Below are positions 28,114-40,941 of a DNA stretch of 64,000 nucleotides, one piece after another; within the stretch, counting starts at the first letter, position 1, and each line of letters starts with the position of its first letter. Below the pieces are notes generated by a model that saw only the letters and a program-made list of their open reading frames with translations, was not told where the DNA came from and searched no databases. The DNA is from Blasia pusilla (lineage: Eukaryota; Marchantiophyta; Marchantiopsida; Blasiales), in the NCBI GenBank assembly GCA_050084515.1, contig CM114274.1:38688001-38752000 (forward strand), in the 5' to 3' direction. Both the position numbers and the translations under genes were made by a program.

Positions 28114-30841
28114 CTAATTCTTACGCCGGTTTCGCCCCATTATTGATTTGCCATATACATTTTTCCTTTTTGCCCGTCGAGTGGGTGGTGTAGCCAACAT
28201 ATCTTGAAGGACCTCGGACCTTGTCTTCCCTAGTTCTCTACACTCCTCCATAGTGGGAGATAAACCCGTGTGTCGTGGAATATTTTTGGGCCTTATGTCC
28301 ATATCACCCACAAGAAGTTCCATGTTTGACTCTGCCATGATTTGGTTGACATCAAGTTGGGAGGCATTTGGAAAATCTCTTTCCACCTACCCGCACTCGG
28401 CAGCATCAGCTACTTGGCTCGTGGGTGGAGGAATAAACCACTCACCGTTGATCTCATGGAGATCTCTTAGAATCTGGCTATCAGAAATCTGATCAATGGA
28501 ATCCACATCATCCAAAGAAGCGAAGCCCCCACAGTGTATATTATCCTCCTCTCCATTCTCCATTGAAACCTTCTTCTTTCCCTTTCTACTTCTTGGAACA
28601 TATGAAGAACCAACCTTCAAAAGATTTTTCCTCAAAGCAAAAAGGTCACGGGTAGAAGGTCTCTCAATGGATGAACCTCCAACAATAGGATCACCATAAT
28701 CACCAGCCAAACCCCCTTTGGATGTCTCATGACAATCCAAAGCACTACCAACAGGGGTAAAGAAAACATTAGGTGTAGAGATATGGGATATACTATCATT
28801 TATGCATCCCACTTGGCTACACAAAGTCTCTAAAATACCCACAGTGTCAACGCCAACATCTCCTAAATCATCCACTCTATGAGCTCGTGCCATTCCCTCC
28901 AAATCACCCTCCAACATCTCTGATGAAACTTTCACCAAGCTCGGAATACCTTCTGGAATATCACCTGCGGTAATTCCAATCTCACCATCATCCCCACCAC
29001 CATCATATCCAATTGGTGAAATGCCTTTCTCCAAATCTGCAACACTAGAAGGTATTCCGAGACTTGCCTCCAAAACTCCAATTGAATCTACAATGTCTAC
29101 ATGCAAGGGAGCAGGCTCACCAACACATTCCCCATCCATATGAGAGCTATCATGTAGATCCAACTCAACACGGGAAGATCCAATGCCGCCACCACCACCA
29201 CCACCACACACACTGGTTGGGATACTTTCCATCACTGCACCACTATAAGATACTCCAATAACAACTTCTGGTGCTCCAGCTGAAAGTAAAGTCTCTTCAT
29301 GCGAGGGAGGAGACTCACCAACATATTCCCCGACCACACAAGAGCTACCCTTCAAGATTTCTCCTTGTGGAAGGTTCATCTCGACACATGAAGGGCCAAT
29401 GGACACATCACAACTCCTAGGTGTTGGAATAGTTTCCTGTGCATCAGTAGTACATGGTGCAAAATCTAGACCAACCTGGTCTTCAACCATCACACAAGGG
29501 ATCTCAATAGGGGAAGAAGAAGGGGCAGTACCCGATATAGTTTTTTCTCTCTTCTTCAAGGACTTGGGTACATGTGGAAGCCCAACCTTGGAGCAAGAGT
29601 CACCTCCCATAGATCTCGTGCGCACTCCAACCTTTCTAACTTCTTCCACATACGTCAAACCAATATGGTCCTCCCTACTCTCATCAAAATCTTCTACACT
29701 CCTTGCTGTAAACTTCTCAACAACAGGCTTACAAGCCAACTTACTTCGCCTCTTTGGACGCAAAACTTGAAAGTCACTTATATCATCACATTCATCTCCT
29801 TGAGAGGTGGGAGGTGGTTTGCTAGAGCTACTCCCTAATGTAGATTTATGCACATTCCTCCTAGACCAATCTAAATGTACATCCTTCTTCTCCCTTGGGA
29901 CATACTTGGAAGCTCTTTTTATAAACCTCTTTGACCTCCTCCAAGTTTCTTCTCTCCAACCATTCATTCCATTTCGCTAGCCATGAAATCGAGTACTTGG
30001 CTTGATCTCTTTCAAGCCAAGCCATTAAGTTTTGTTTCTTTCGAGCAATCCAAGCTTGTGTCTCCTTCAATTGTTGAGATCTCTCATCTTAAAAAATGGC
30101 AGGAAGCACACCCAAACACACTCCCTCTTTCTTCTCCTCTACTCCCCAAAGTTTCTTCACCGACTCCAAATGAAGAAAGTAATTCTTCCCCCTCCCAATC
30201 TGGTCTGCAGAACCAGGTTCACTAGCTCTCTCAATGGCAACCAAGCATGCTAAGACAATCACATCCATCATCAAATTGCTTTCACCGTAGTCTCGTACTT
30301 TCACTAGACACATGTCATACTTTTCTCTATCCAATAAGTCATCCCAATCTTGGATACCAAGGCACTTGGGGAGATCACACTCCATTAAAGCCAACAATGC
30401 TGGCTTCTTGAACAAGATCATAGGATCTCGTTCCATTGTCAACCATGTCTCAGACCAATGTTGTCTAAATGTGTATAATTTTTCCCTCTTCATCTTTTCT
30501 AGACGCCCAATAGCATCTCCTGATTTTCTCATCAAATCTTTCTCTCTCTGCTTCTCACTAATGTTCCTCTTACGGCCCTTCACAGGGTCGTCAGGATGCC
30601 TACGTGCATTTTCCAAAGGTACTAAGTAACTTGGGTGCAAGTGAGGGTGCTTCTTAGTTAAGTGCTGATTGCACTTTGTTTTGTTCTTTGCAGAGTAAAT
30701 GCGACTACAAACTAGACACATCCACTTTGTGCCGTCATGCAAATACCTCCAATAGGTATTTTCCCCCAATGCAACGCCAAAAACTACCCGGGTGGAAACT
30801 GAGGTCGGAGTAGACATGGGAAAGGCACTCCTGAAACACAT
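28114..30841 (-). pseudogene. Unknown gene with BED-like zinc finger and repeats
   Basis: The minus-strand N-terminal frame 30841-30089 (250 codons) contains a BED-like finger: KWMCLVCSRIYSAKN, then CNQHLTKKHP (Cys-x2-Cys, His-x4-His). A TAA at 30089 interrupts it, and the same frame continues to 29861. A third block, 29967-28387 (526 codons), is acidic and low in complexity. It has about three tandem copies of a 65-70 residue unit (around residues 190-390) and three copies of a basic motif (ASKYVPREKK, GLPHVPKSLKKREK, GSSYVPRSRKGKKK). 28386-28114 may be the tail. BED fingers are common in hAT transposases and derived genes, but no catalytic domain is visible here. A gene with an unrecognised intron at 30089 is an alternative to a pseudogene. 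Confidence 0.5.
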
Positions 30842-31457
30842 TCAATAAAGTATCTCAAACCATGACATGAACATGTTCCAAAGGGATAAAACCTAACAAG
30901 ACCCACTAGTTCTGGGCAATGAACATTCCCACTAAATGTTTGATGTGAAATCTATTCTTAAACCTTGGTATTCTTCTAAAACCTCCCTTGGTTTCAAAGC
31001 CCGAATGCCTTCCATTCCTCCCTAAACCATCTTACTACAAGTTGTGTATCAATCTAAAAGAGGAGAAAAATCAAGCAAAGGGTTCGAAAAAATTTACAAT
31101 CAATTGAAGCACAGCAAGTAGCCACCTAAACTACTTGTGTGGTTAGGAGTTAATAGAACCTAAAGCAATGACTGTTACATATCATCCGATTAGACAAAAA
31201 ATTCATCTACAATTGGCATCTAAAGTGAATGGATGCTGTAGCATTTTTACGAGAAAAAATGAAGACATGCAATTCAAACGAACAAGGTCTGTTGGTCGCC
31301 TGGCTGATTGGTAATTTCAGAGCTTCATCATTAAAATCTGCTACAAAGAAATCCTTCCATACCACCACTCCCTACCTGATATGTGTATACTAAAAGCACA
31401 TAGTAAACCAGCGTCCTCCATTCGTCCTCCATTGAAATGTGGGAACAGTCTAACAAG
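30842..31457. other. No gene recognised
   Basis: AT-rich spacer upstream of the BED-finger gene. It could hold that gene's promoter; nothing specific is visible. Confidence 0.4.
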
Positions 31458-31727
31458 TCAGAATGAAGATCCAGCAACTACTTCAATATAAAGGTGGGGT
31501 GGACTAAAACGAGCTACTATGCTAACCGCTGATTTTGCTACACTATTTACAGTGTCCTTCTCGGTACGAGACAGTTTTTGGTTTTGTATGTGAAGCTTTT
31601 GGGTCGCTACATACCACGAACAAGAGGAAGTATCAATGTGATCCTTCGCAAGGCTGATAATGAGGAGAGTGAAGACCGCCGTGATGGTGAAGCAGATCAT
31701 CAAGAGGATCGTAGAGAAAAGTTCCAA
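31458..31727 (-). CDS. Short putative single-span membrane protein
   Basis: An 89-codon frame starting MELFSTILL with one long hydrophobic stretch (residues 5-26) followed by a polar tail. No family is recognised, no support from neighbours, and it abuts the LINE remnant. It may be a gene fragment or chance. Confidence 0.25.
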   Translation of the reverse strand: MELFSTILLMICFTITAVFTLLIISLAKDHIDTSSCSWYVATQKLHIQNQKLSRTEKDTVNSVAKSAVSIVARFSPPHLYIEVVAGSSF

Positions 31728-31879
31728 AAGTACAGACAGACTTGAGGTATATTCAGTGTCCTTGTAGTTGAACCAAAAATCTGCATGTTTTCAAAAATTT
31801 GCAAAGTACTCCATGACAATACGCATCTTGTGTATGTTGACTGAGCTTGACTTCTTTGAATGGCTGTATCAGATTTTGG

Positions 31880-32077
31880 CAGGGAATGCTCGAAAGGTTG
31901 GTGCTGTCCGTTTTGAGAGGGTGGATGTGCTTCAAACACTCGTACTACAGGATACACCGTTGGGCAAGAGCAACTCCATGTCCTCCCTTCAACCACAAAA
32001 GCAAGCTCTCGTCGGAGAGTGGATCTTGTTATGTCTCGAGGTGGATTCCGTAAACTAGGTGATGTGGTGGTTGCTGA
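31880..32077 (+). pseudogene. RLE-type LINE endonuclease, upstream half
   Basis: The plus strand reads TTGYTVGQEQLHVLP, then SRRRVDLVMSRGGF and LGDVVVAD, the start of a restriction-like endonuclease domain of LINE class. Upstream of about 31945 the match continues in another frame (FERVDVLQTL), so a frameshift is present. The reading stops at 32077, where CACTA copy B starts. It continues in frame at 46396 once one copy of the TGA duplication is removed. Confidence 0.8.
32075..32077. repeat. Target duplication TGA, left copy (CACTA B)
   Basis: TGA immediately before CACTA; the identical TGA follows the other end at 46396-46398. Three bases is the standard length for this superfamily. Confidence 0.9.
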
Positions 32078-32109
32078 CACTAGAAGAAATCCCTGGTTTT
32101 ATGACTAGG
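32078..32109 (+). repeat. Left terminal inverted repeat of CACTA B
   Basis: CACTAGAAGAAATCCCTGG with the TTTTATGACTAGG block; the inverse lies at 46363-46395. The first 11 bases are identical at both ends of B and in copy A. Confidence 0.93.
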
Positions 32110-32800
32110 TTATATGACTCATATGAGTCATATTTTACATACCACGACTAACAATGACTAACGACTACTTTAGACACAAAAGCCAAGTCATATTTGTTTG
32201 GCGACTAGGCTAACTAGGATGGTCAGCTTAGGTGGAGGTTGGTATATGACTAGAGGGTGTAGTCATGAGGCCATGACTAACACGTCACTCAGATGACGTG
32301 GAATAATGACACCTCATCAATGACATGGACTATTTAGTGTGATGTGTCACTGATGATATGGACTATTGCTGTGACATGTCACTGATGATGTGGACTTGAG
32401 TACGACTCGTCTAGTCATATGTGTATATTTTTCTAGTTACCACCAACGACTCCTTTAGTCATGGTTGGTGTGCAAAATTTCAGGATATCCTATCAAAATA
32501 CAGCAGGTATACTCCATTGAGTTATAGTTGGCAACTCATGTAGTCATTTTATTTTATTGAAATGTTGGTATGGACTCATGTAGTCATGTACTATGACTAG
32601 AAGAGTAGAGTTACATGACTACTATAAAAGAGGACACAACTGGTTTAGTCGTGAAGATATGACTATATGAGTAGCGGAAATTATATAGCCTTTGCAACAG
32701 AACTGCATGAGTCATACAATTATGACTAGAGAGAACTTGAAGCTTACTACTTTAGTTTTTGAAGAGTACTGTGCAAGTTATATTGATATGACTAGTGGGA
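32100..32800. repeat. Subterminal motif field of CACTA B (left)
   Basis: Dense TATGACTA / TAGTCATA octamers and variants (ACGACTA, ATGACTC) in both orientations, more than 15 at a glance. They are candidate binding sites for the element's second protein. The right-hand counterpart occupies about 46180-46362. Confidence 0.82.
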
Positions 32801-33115
32801 ATATAAATTTTTGATATTTTGGAATATTTATTATGCCTTTTGAACGGTGTAAGAATGAATAGATCTGAATTATTGAAATCCTCTTTTGAAAACAGATTTT
32901 GAGAGGTGGAATGTCACTTAAGAGTAGCTTCCATACACCAAATTACAAAATTAATCATTATTACATGGGGTTATCATTCAAAAATAGATAAAAATACAAA
33001 TATTAAATATAATAGGGTTTATGATCTCATCTTGAAAGAGCAAGAGAGATTATGTCATCCATGAAAACAAAGTTATTACACCTTAGATAGTTGGGTGCCA
33101 AAAGAAAAGACTATT

Positions 33116-36100
33116 CTATTGAATCACCTTTCTCATATGCATCTCTGGCCAGAGCATGCTTGAACCAAGAGCATCACCAAATGTTTCCTGTGCAGGTTCG
33201 TCTATCAAATTCGGCATCCACAAAGCATGTTCTGGTTCGAACACCTCGTTTAGATCAACCCTCACCACGCCTAAGGGGATGTCTTTGGCATGGAACTTGT
33301 CTCTCCCACCAAAACCTGATATAACTCCTGACCCAAGCACCATCCTACTCAACTTTGGCTTGGTGAGTAATATGTGATCACCAATTTGTAGCTAAAAAAA
33401 TACACAGGCATTTAGTTAGTACCAATTCAAATTCTTTCCACATGCATTTGCACCATTAATCTGAAAATAAAAACTGCTATGATATACTGTTTGAAAGACC
33501 ATCCCCATTTCGGAAGATGACGTGAAAAGTTCACAAGTCCTAGACGACCATTTGACTGTCCACAATAAGAATTATCAGTGTCGTCATATAAACCTTGAAT
33601 AGAAGAGGCCATTATAGATGAGATAAATTACCTTAGTTATTTTCTTAGACGGGCCTGATCTGATTTCACTTTCTGCTCATTCAAACCATCAGTTGTAGCC
33701 TAGACTTCTGTCTTTTGGATGGTGATGATTTGGCTTGGCTATCCATACTCACGTTTTCTGCACATTATGCACGACAAAGTCCATTGAAGGTTGTAGCAAG
33801 AAATGAGTTTTTTTTCGTGGATAGTTTGAAAACTATGCCACAGATAAATTCATTATGCCAAGGATGACATACTTACGAGTGATTCGAGTATCACCATCCT
33901 GCACTTTCGTGGAACTTCTCCTTTTGTTGCTCCGTTCTGGCACTTCAACAAACAACCCAAGTATTGAGAAATGAATTGTAAAACCAGATTCTTCACTTCA
34001 ACAAGTAATTATATTATAAGACCCTACATGTACTAAAGCTAAACTCTCTACTTACCACCAGATTGTGTAGTTGCCATTGCCTCTTTTTGTGTGGAGATCT
34101 TCCTCTTCCCCTAATTGTCCGGCTGTAGACGTTGGTATAGGTTCAACACTGACTGTAAGTTACTCAAAACAAAGAAAGTCAATTGTGAAATGCTCATGCT
34201 GGAAAGGACAAGTAGTTATAACCATTGAAAACCAAGGGCGGAAGAATGAGAATGGGCTACCTGATGTGAGCTTCTCATCTGTTGTTGCATATGGTTGAGA
34301 ATTGGATGGCGGGGAACTAGAAATCTGTTGTGGTGTTGAAGACACATCCTTTGAAGTAAGTTTGGACACCATTTCCATGAGTACACTTAATGCCTTGTTC
34401 TACCGTTCCATCTGCAACTTCACATCATCCAAATCTGCGCTCCACTTCTTTTCCACTTCTTCCAATTGAATAGTGACTCTAGATTCCACACTCTGCATAT
34501 ATAATCCAACGATCAATTAGGTACCAAAAAACTATGGTTTTGCAATTACACACTTAGATACAATCATGATACTAACACCATAATTCAACATGATTAAAGA
34601 TATGATACTAACTCCATGATCCAATCAGATGAAGGTCATAATACTAGCCATGTCAAGCCAATGGGTAAGAAAAGAGTTATGCATTTACATTTACCGATGA
34701 ACTCAATTGTGTGAAACCTGGTTGCTTAGGCAACTCGTTTCTCTCCATACATTCTAGCCCCGTGCCCAAGGACTCCTTTGAGGTACGTTGTTGCACCTGC
34801 ACATGCTCCTTAAATACATTAATTATGAAATTCATACATGTGAAAGGATTCAATGCAAATATGGAAATGAAACAATAATGGAAGTTTTCTACCATTACAT
34901 AACTTTAGCAAGAAAACTAGGGAATGCCAAGATGACTTACATCAAGTCCATCTGACCCTACACTGCCGGAGAAATTTAAAGTCTGGACCTTGGCCCTTGC
35001 TCGAGCCATCTTTTCTGCCTTCATTTTGCCCTTCTCGGAGAGCCAATAATCTACTAATCGATTCCATGACTCCTCATTGGTATCAGGGTGACATGGGACT
35101 GCTCGATGAGCCCCATGTAATGTCCAATAGTTCTTGACATTGGATCGCTCGGTTTTCAATAGTTGTGTTATTTTTTTCTTCATGAAATCAAGTGAAAGAG
35201 ATGACGCACCCACATATGTGTATGCCTCAAGGATGTGATTCTGAACAGCAGCCATGCTGATAGAATTCTGTTTACAAATCTCAATGCATGATAAGTCCAA
35301 GTACCTCATCACCCATACCTTCAATTCATTTAGCCAAGGCTCATAACCAGGAACTCTAGGCGACGGAATACCATTTGGCATGAGCTCACATCTAGGTTTT
35401 AAGTTTTGCTCCTTCCTAATGGAGACATCACGAGTCCACAAATCACACTTTGTGCGACTCTGCCACTCTCCTACAAATATACCACCATCCCAATTCTCAG
35501 ATGTAAAAAATGTAGGGCCGACGATTATAAACTCACCAAATCATAATTATGTTGAACTATATTAGCTATAAGACCAACTTATACTAGTAACAGTTTCACA
35601 CCTTTCATAATACAACAACCTATTTTAGTATAAATTTGCAAACTCAGAACCAAGTGAGAAGTCACCTTTAGATGTACCTGCTTGTGGGGTCAAATTTTCT
35701 GATGGGCTTGGTGTTGTGCAAGATTGAGACCTACTACGGTATAATTCGTCATCCGTATTCCCGTTGGTGAATGGAGGTGCCAACGGTGTTGGGGGTGGCG
35801 GTTGGGATGGCCCATGTCCCTTGTGTCCACAAAAGAAATACAATTAACTAGTTAGACTTCCAATTAATTGAATTCCCGTATGCAAAACAAGAAAGAACAA
35901 CATAGTAAGCCTACTTACCCATGGGAGTGGGATGTTCATGGATGATTGAGCTCCATTCGTCCATGGTGGCTGAAATTGACTTCCATAACCCATCGGTGAT
36001 TGCATCATCATTGGTACCCACCACGTCATCTGGCTCTGTGCCCATGGGGGTGGATGAGGGGGATATGCTTGCGAAGGCATTGTGGGTTGTGATGGAGTTC

Positions 36101-37015
36101 CATCCATGGGCTGCACATGCAAGTAAGTGGGTGAATAAACTAAACTAGAGACCATTTGATGAGCAAAGATTAGTGAAGTCATAATGACAGGCTTCTACCA
36201 CTCAATTTATTACATACCAATCATACATATAGAGATAGTTGAATATTCCTCCATGTCTACAATTATATTACCGCATCGTTTGTATTGTTGGAATTTCGTA
36301 CACTTCCTTGTTTGGATGGTTCGATTGGACGCTCCTTTGCTTGAGGCTATTCAAAACAGACATTTCATTGTGAGTTAACACAGTAGTCATAATTCTGAAA
36401 TCTGAAGAGAGTAGCAAAACAACAAGATGTGAAGAGAAAGTACCCTCCCATCCTCCAGCCACAAGTCGTCATCCTCTTCAGTCCCCAAGAAGTCCATCTC
36501 AAGGAGTGGATTATAATAGGGGTCTTTGGAATCACTATCTGAGCAATCTTTTCGAATCTCCTCGGGGATTACACTTTGGTTAGTGGCCTTCTCCTCCAAC
36601 CGTAAGCTGCGTCTTTGTGGAAGGGAAGGATTCCAAAATGGCAAAGGCTTGCGCTCTTTCACAACCCTTGGAGCAACAAACCTTCAAAATATGATCACAC
36701 AAATTCTGTCATATTTCATGATGTACAACCACTATATGAACATGATACACTTGACCAAATAAAGCAAAAGAAAAATATTATCCAAGATCATACTTACCAA
36801 TCCTTCAACCCACCAAACAACTCCGCCTCTTTGGCCTTTCTCTCTTTCACTCTACGATTCCTTTCTTCTTCGTATGGATTAGGACTTTGTTGAACATTAT
36901 CTATACCATCCCAAGATGAACTCTGATTGGATTCCAGGTTCTCTTCAGTCATATCAGGTACACCGTTCCAAGCGCCTCCCTCCCTCTGTAGACGAAAAGT
37001 TAGCAAGAATAACAC
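33116..37015 (-). pseudogene. TNPA-like second gene of CACTA B
   Basis: A multi-exon minus-strand gene downstream of the transposase. Visible blocks: 37015-36794 (acidic, ending AKEAELFGGLKDW); 36662-36387 (KPLPFWNPSLPQRRSLRLEE, then acidic); 36182-35625 (Pro/Met/Gln-rich); 35441-34917, resembling the plant Ptta/En/Spm Transposase_24 family (NYWTLHGAHRAV, ESWNRLVDYWLSEKGKMKAE); 34378-34160 (Ser/Gln/Pro-rich); and about 33390-33116 (HILLTKPKLSRMVLGSG, ETFGDALGSSMLWP), like the C-terminal domain of such proteins. By family analogy it binds the subterminal octamers and assists transposition. Exon joins were not resolved, so intactness is uncertain. Confidence 0.7.
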
Positions 37016-37182
37016 CTAACTTGACGGCAATTCGAGAGTTCTACTTGTTGCCGTAGAGTTTCATTCCATTATGCCCAACAACACCAGAATTCACTTATAT
37101 CCTCGTAACAAAAGTCAATTATTTAAATCATACCAAAAAAAAAACACAATGATGAGTACCAAAAAAACAACTATGAATTAAT

Positions 37183-40100
37183 CTAATGTGATTCTGAGTT
37201 ATTAGAGTCTGAATCAACATCTTCTATCCTATCGCATACATGGATTATTGGCACATGTTGCACATCCACTCTAGCAGTTTCCATCTCTGCATCACTTAGG
37301 ACTCTAGCTCCTAAGGTACTTGCATCTGGTAGATTCCCTGGTTCCATGCATGTGGCATGGAAGGTGGGCAAAACATTACAAGCTCCATCTAGCGACTCTA
37401 AGTCATCAAAATAAACTCTCCGGGCTCTAGCTTCCTTCCTCATTACCACTTTCCATCCTCCACCCTCATCGGCATCTCCATAAAACACTTGTTGCACTTG
37501 TGATGGGAAAACAAATGGCTGGTGATCTAATGGCTCGCATGACCTCAAGTTGGCCAACAGAAAACCCTCCTTATCTAATTTCATGGATCCTACTCTTGAA
37601 TCCCAATCTGCTTTAACCCACCGCCCTCGCATTAGTATTATGGGTTGTTCTACAACCCCATAATCAAGTAGGAGAATATCAACCAGCACCCCAATATATG
37701 AGTATAAACAATTCTGGTTGGAACTTTTTTCATCAACAAATACTGCACCTATTCCACTATCATAAGTGGAGAAGGGTGTCGCACCACTTGGCCCTTCGAC
37801 CCTAAAGTGGTTTCCGTAGGCTTTCATACTCTTGAATGACAATGCCCCACTATTAGGAGGTATAGCTAACGATAGTAGGTGAGCATCAGGATCTTTTGAG
37901 TTGTCAATTGCATCCTGTGTAATGGCAAGGCGAATCCACTTTTCAAAAGGAATGTCTCTCAAACATGATTGATATTTCCTGTTCAATAACAATGTTAATG
38001 GTGTTAGTACATTCTTTTGTATTTAATGTGTCAATACCAAAATAATATACACTTTGAGAGTCCGAACTGTAATTCACATAACTATAACCTTGAAAAGCAT
38101 ATATTGGAGAGTTTTACCTTTGCCAATCAACCATAACCTCTGTATTATGCAACACATAATGATGTGCTAAGTTGATCATTTCTCATGAAAGTCGAATCGA
38201 GTGCTCTGCACCTTCTAGCTCCTCACCAACCCCCTCTTCCTCCCCATCATCCCACACTCGCGTCCGCATGTCTTCAAACCTTTTCATATACTCAGTCACA
38301 AACCCTAATGCCTCGTCCTTCACATACCCTTTTGCCATACACCCCTCTGGTCTAGCTTTAGACCGTACATATTTCTTCATATACCCCATATATCGCTCCA
38401 TTGGATACATCCATCAACATGCTACTGGCCCACACATGTCCAACTCTTCTACGACATGAATCAACAAATGTGTCATCACGTCGAAGAAAGATGGAGGGAA
38501 TGCATTTCAAATAGACAAAGGGTTATGGCAGTCTCTTCCAAGAGTTTTTCAAATAAAGCTGGATCATATACCTTTGTACACACCATTCTAAAAATGCCGG
38601 ATAATCTAATAACCACCATTCTCACGTGGTCCTTCAGAAGACCACGGATGCAATAAGGAAGGACTTGCTGAATGAAGACATGGTAATCATGTGATTTCAT
38701 ATTGCCCAATTTTTGATTAACCACATGCTTGGAGAGTTCTCCACAATATCCAGATGGCACTTTCAAGTTTTGAATCCTCGAAAGGAAAGTGTTCAAGTCA
38801 CGGGGAGATAGACAATAATCGGAAAGTGGTTTAAGCAAAACTTGAGGTTTACTAGGATGGGGTTGCAACCACAAATGGGATCGAATCCCACGGGCCTCCA
38901 GATCTCTCCTTACTTTCACAGTATCTTTCACTCCAAATAAGGTCTTGACTAGATTCTCAACGATATTCTTCTCAACGTGCATTACATCTAACATATGGCG
39001 TATAAGCAAATTCTGATTGTATTGTCAAGGAAGCATGGACATCTCACAACTTCAACATGATAGCTAATATCCACAATCAAATCAAACAAAAGCTATCCTC
39101 CTCTATAGCCACTATTTCATAACATAAAGAATGGATAATATAGAGAAGAAGCAGGATACTGGCCAATATGGCAACGAATATAGTATACTCAACCTTTTCA
39201 CCCCAGTTATCTTGTAGGGATCAGTAGGACCGTCTTCTCGACCCCCACTCTCATCATATGCATGTTTTTCATTTGCCCATCCAATAATCTCTCTGGAAAG
39301 TAGTCTAGGCACGCGTGGTCTAAGTTCTGCACTCCCGTTGAAGTGAGATCCATACCTGCGGGTCCTCCATGGATGGCTCAATGGGAGATATCGACGATGA
39401 CAACCGTATATGGGCTTGCCACAAGACTTTGAAAAATCAGAATCCACTCGAGGCCCACATATAGTACATCCTAGTTTTCCACCATGGCTCTGCCCAGCTA
39501 CAGTTTCGTATGCCGGGTAATCATTTATGGTCCATAGTAAGGTAGCCCTGAACATGAAGTTCCAACTTCCGCCTACCTTCCGGACGTCATGAAATTGAAC
39601 CCCTTTCCACATTTCTTGGAACTCTTCCACTAGAGGAAGCAAGTATGTGTCTATGTTTTTCCCATTTACACTCTCCTTTCCTGGTATGATCAAAGAGAGC
39701 ATCACAAAGAATTTTTTTGTCTGGAGCCAGGGAGGCAAGTTATAATTAACAAGAAGCACGGGTCATGTTGACCACGAACTCGACTTGTCTGAAAATGGAT
39801 TCACTCCGTCCAAAGCTAGCCCAAACCTGCAATTCCTCTTCTCCTCGGCAAAGTCCGGATATTTGTTGTCCATGTGGCGCCATGCCTTGCAATCAGCTGT
39901 ATGTCTTACTAAGCCATCCTTGCTCTGATTCAAGGGGGCCCAGGTTAACAATTCAGACAACGTCTTGCATCTAAACATACGTCTTATCCGAGGTATGACA
40001 GGAAAATGCCTTAATACCTTACATGGTACCAACGTTCTACCCACTTTCCGAAACCTTGGTTTCCCACATAATGGACAGATCTCAGCTTCAGCCAAATCAC

Positions 40101-40941
40101 GCCGGAATAAAACACATCCAGCCGGATACGCATGGATACTGTTGTAACCTAAGCCTAGTTTACCAATGAGTTTTTTTGCTACATAATAACTCGGTGGCGC
40201 CAAGTTCCCTGTTGGTAGGACCAACTTACAAAGGAGCTTCAAAAATTCGTCAATAGCTACATTTGGGACGCCATGGGTGGTTTGAATGTTGAATAGTAAC
40301 ATGACAAAAGCCAAAACAGATGTTTTCGCTGTAGGGAACAAGGGTTTGCAAGCTTCAGCAAGCTCCTTATATTCATCTCCATGATTGAATAGTGGTTCTT
40401 CATTTGATATTCCCGGTTCTGGTAATTCATCATATGGGAGAGATGTCTCTGCAGTTTCATCCTCGTGTATATGGTCGTATTTCTGGAAAATATTATTGAG
40501 CATTTAATGAACGTCAATGTGCTCGTCTATATCTGCCATGGAAGATCTCTTCCTTCTATCCACATGGAAGGTGGGGGCTGACTCCATTGTCTTATCCTCT
40601 TGGCTTCTTTTTTCAGCAAGATCATGCATAAGCCACTCGTCATCTGAAAAGTCCCATCCATCCCTAGATTTTGGCACTCAACAAAGCGCCGAGCGTCCAT
40701 TTTTTCTCAAATGTGCTTCCACCTTGCCTATGGACAACGTAGACCCACCCTTACAGTCAGTGCACGGACACCGCAATCTTTTACAGCCCTGCACACTAGC
40801 TCGTGTGCTTTCCCGTTGCCACAACTTGGAATCGTGTGCCTTTACTCTAACTGGGTGGTTCAAATCCATTCTAAGGGGATTGGAAGTGAATTCCATAAAA
40901 CCGTGAATGAAACATTCCAAACACATCCAAAACCATGACAT
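37183..40941 (-). pseudogene. TNP2-like CACTA transposase (copy B)
   Basis: In minus-strand order: transposase-associated domain 40941-40678 (LWQREST, CPCTDCKGG, VEAHLRKNGRS); core 40503-39763 (CPLCGKPRFRKVG, KVLRHFPVIPRIRRMF, LALDGVNPFSD); core 39759-39112 (LPPWLQTKKFFVMLSL, WTINDYPAYETVAGQSHGGK, GCTICGP); 39009-38476 (LDVMHVEKNIVENLVKTLFG, MKSHDYHVFIQQVLP); DUF4218-type 38410-38183 (MYPMERYMGYMKKYVRS); DUF4216-type 37992-37183 (SMKAYGNHFRVEG, GYGVVE-like middle, WKVVMRKEARARRVYFDD). A probable intron of about 140 bp lies near 39157-39015 (donor GTATCC, acceptor CAG before NLLIRH). A TGA at 39765-39763 stands where copy A has Trp, so this copy is inactive as read. Confidence 0.88.

Noticed and set aside
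29064-29261. His-rich plus-strand frame
   Set aside because: It is antisense to a Gly-rich stretch of the 526-codon minus-strand block; low-complexity shadow.
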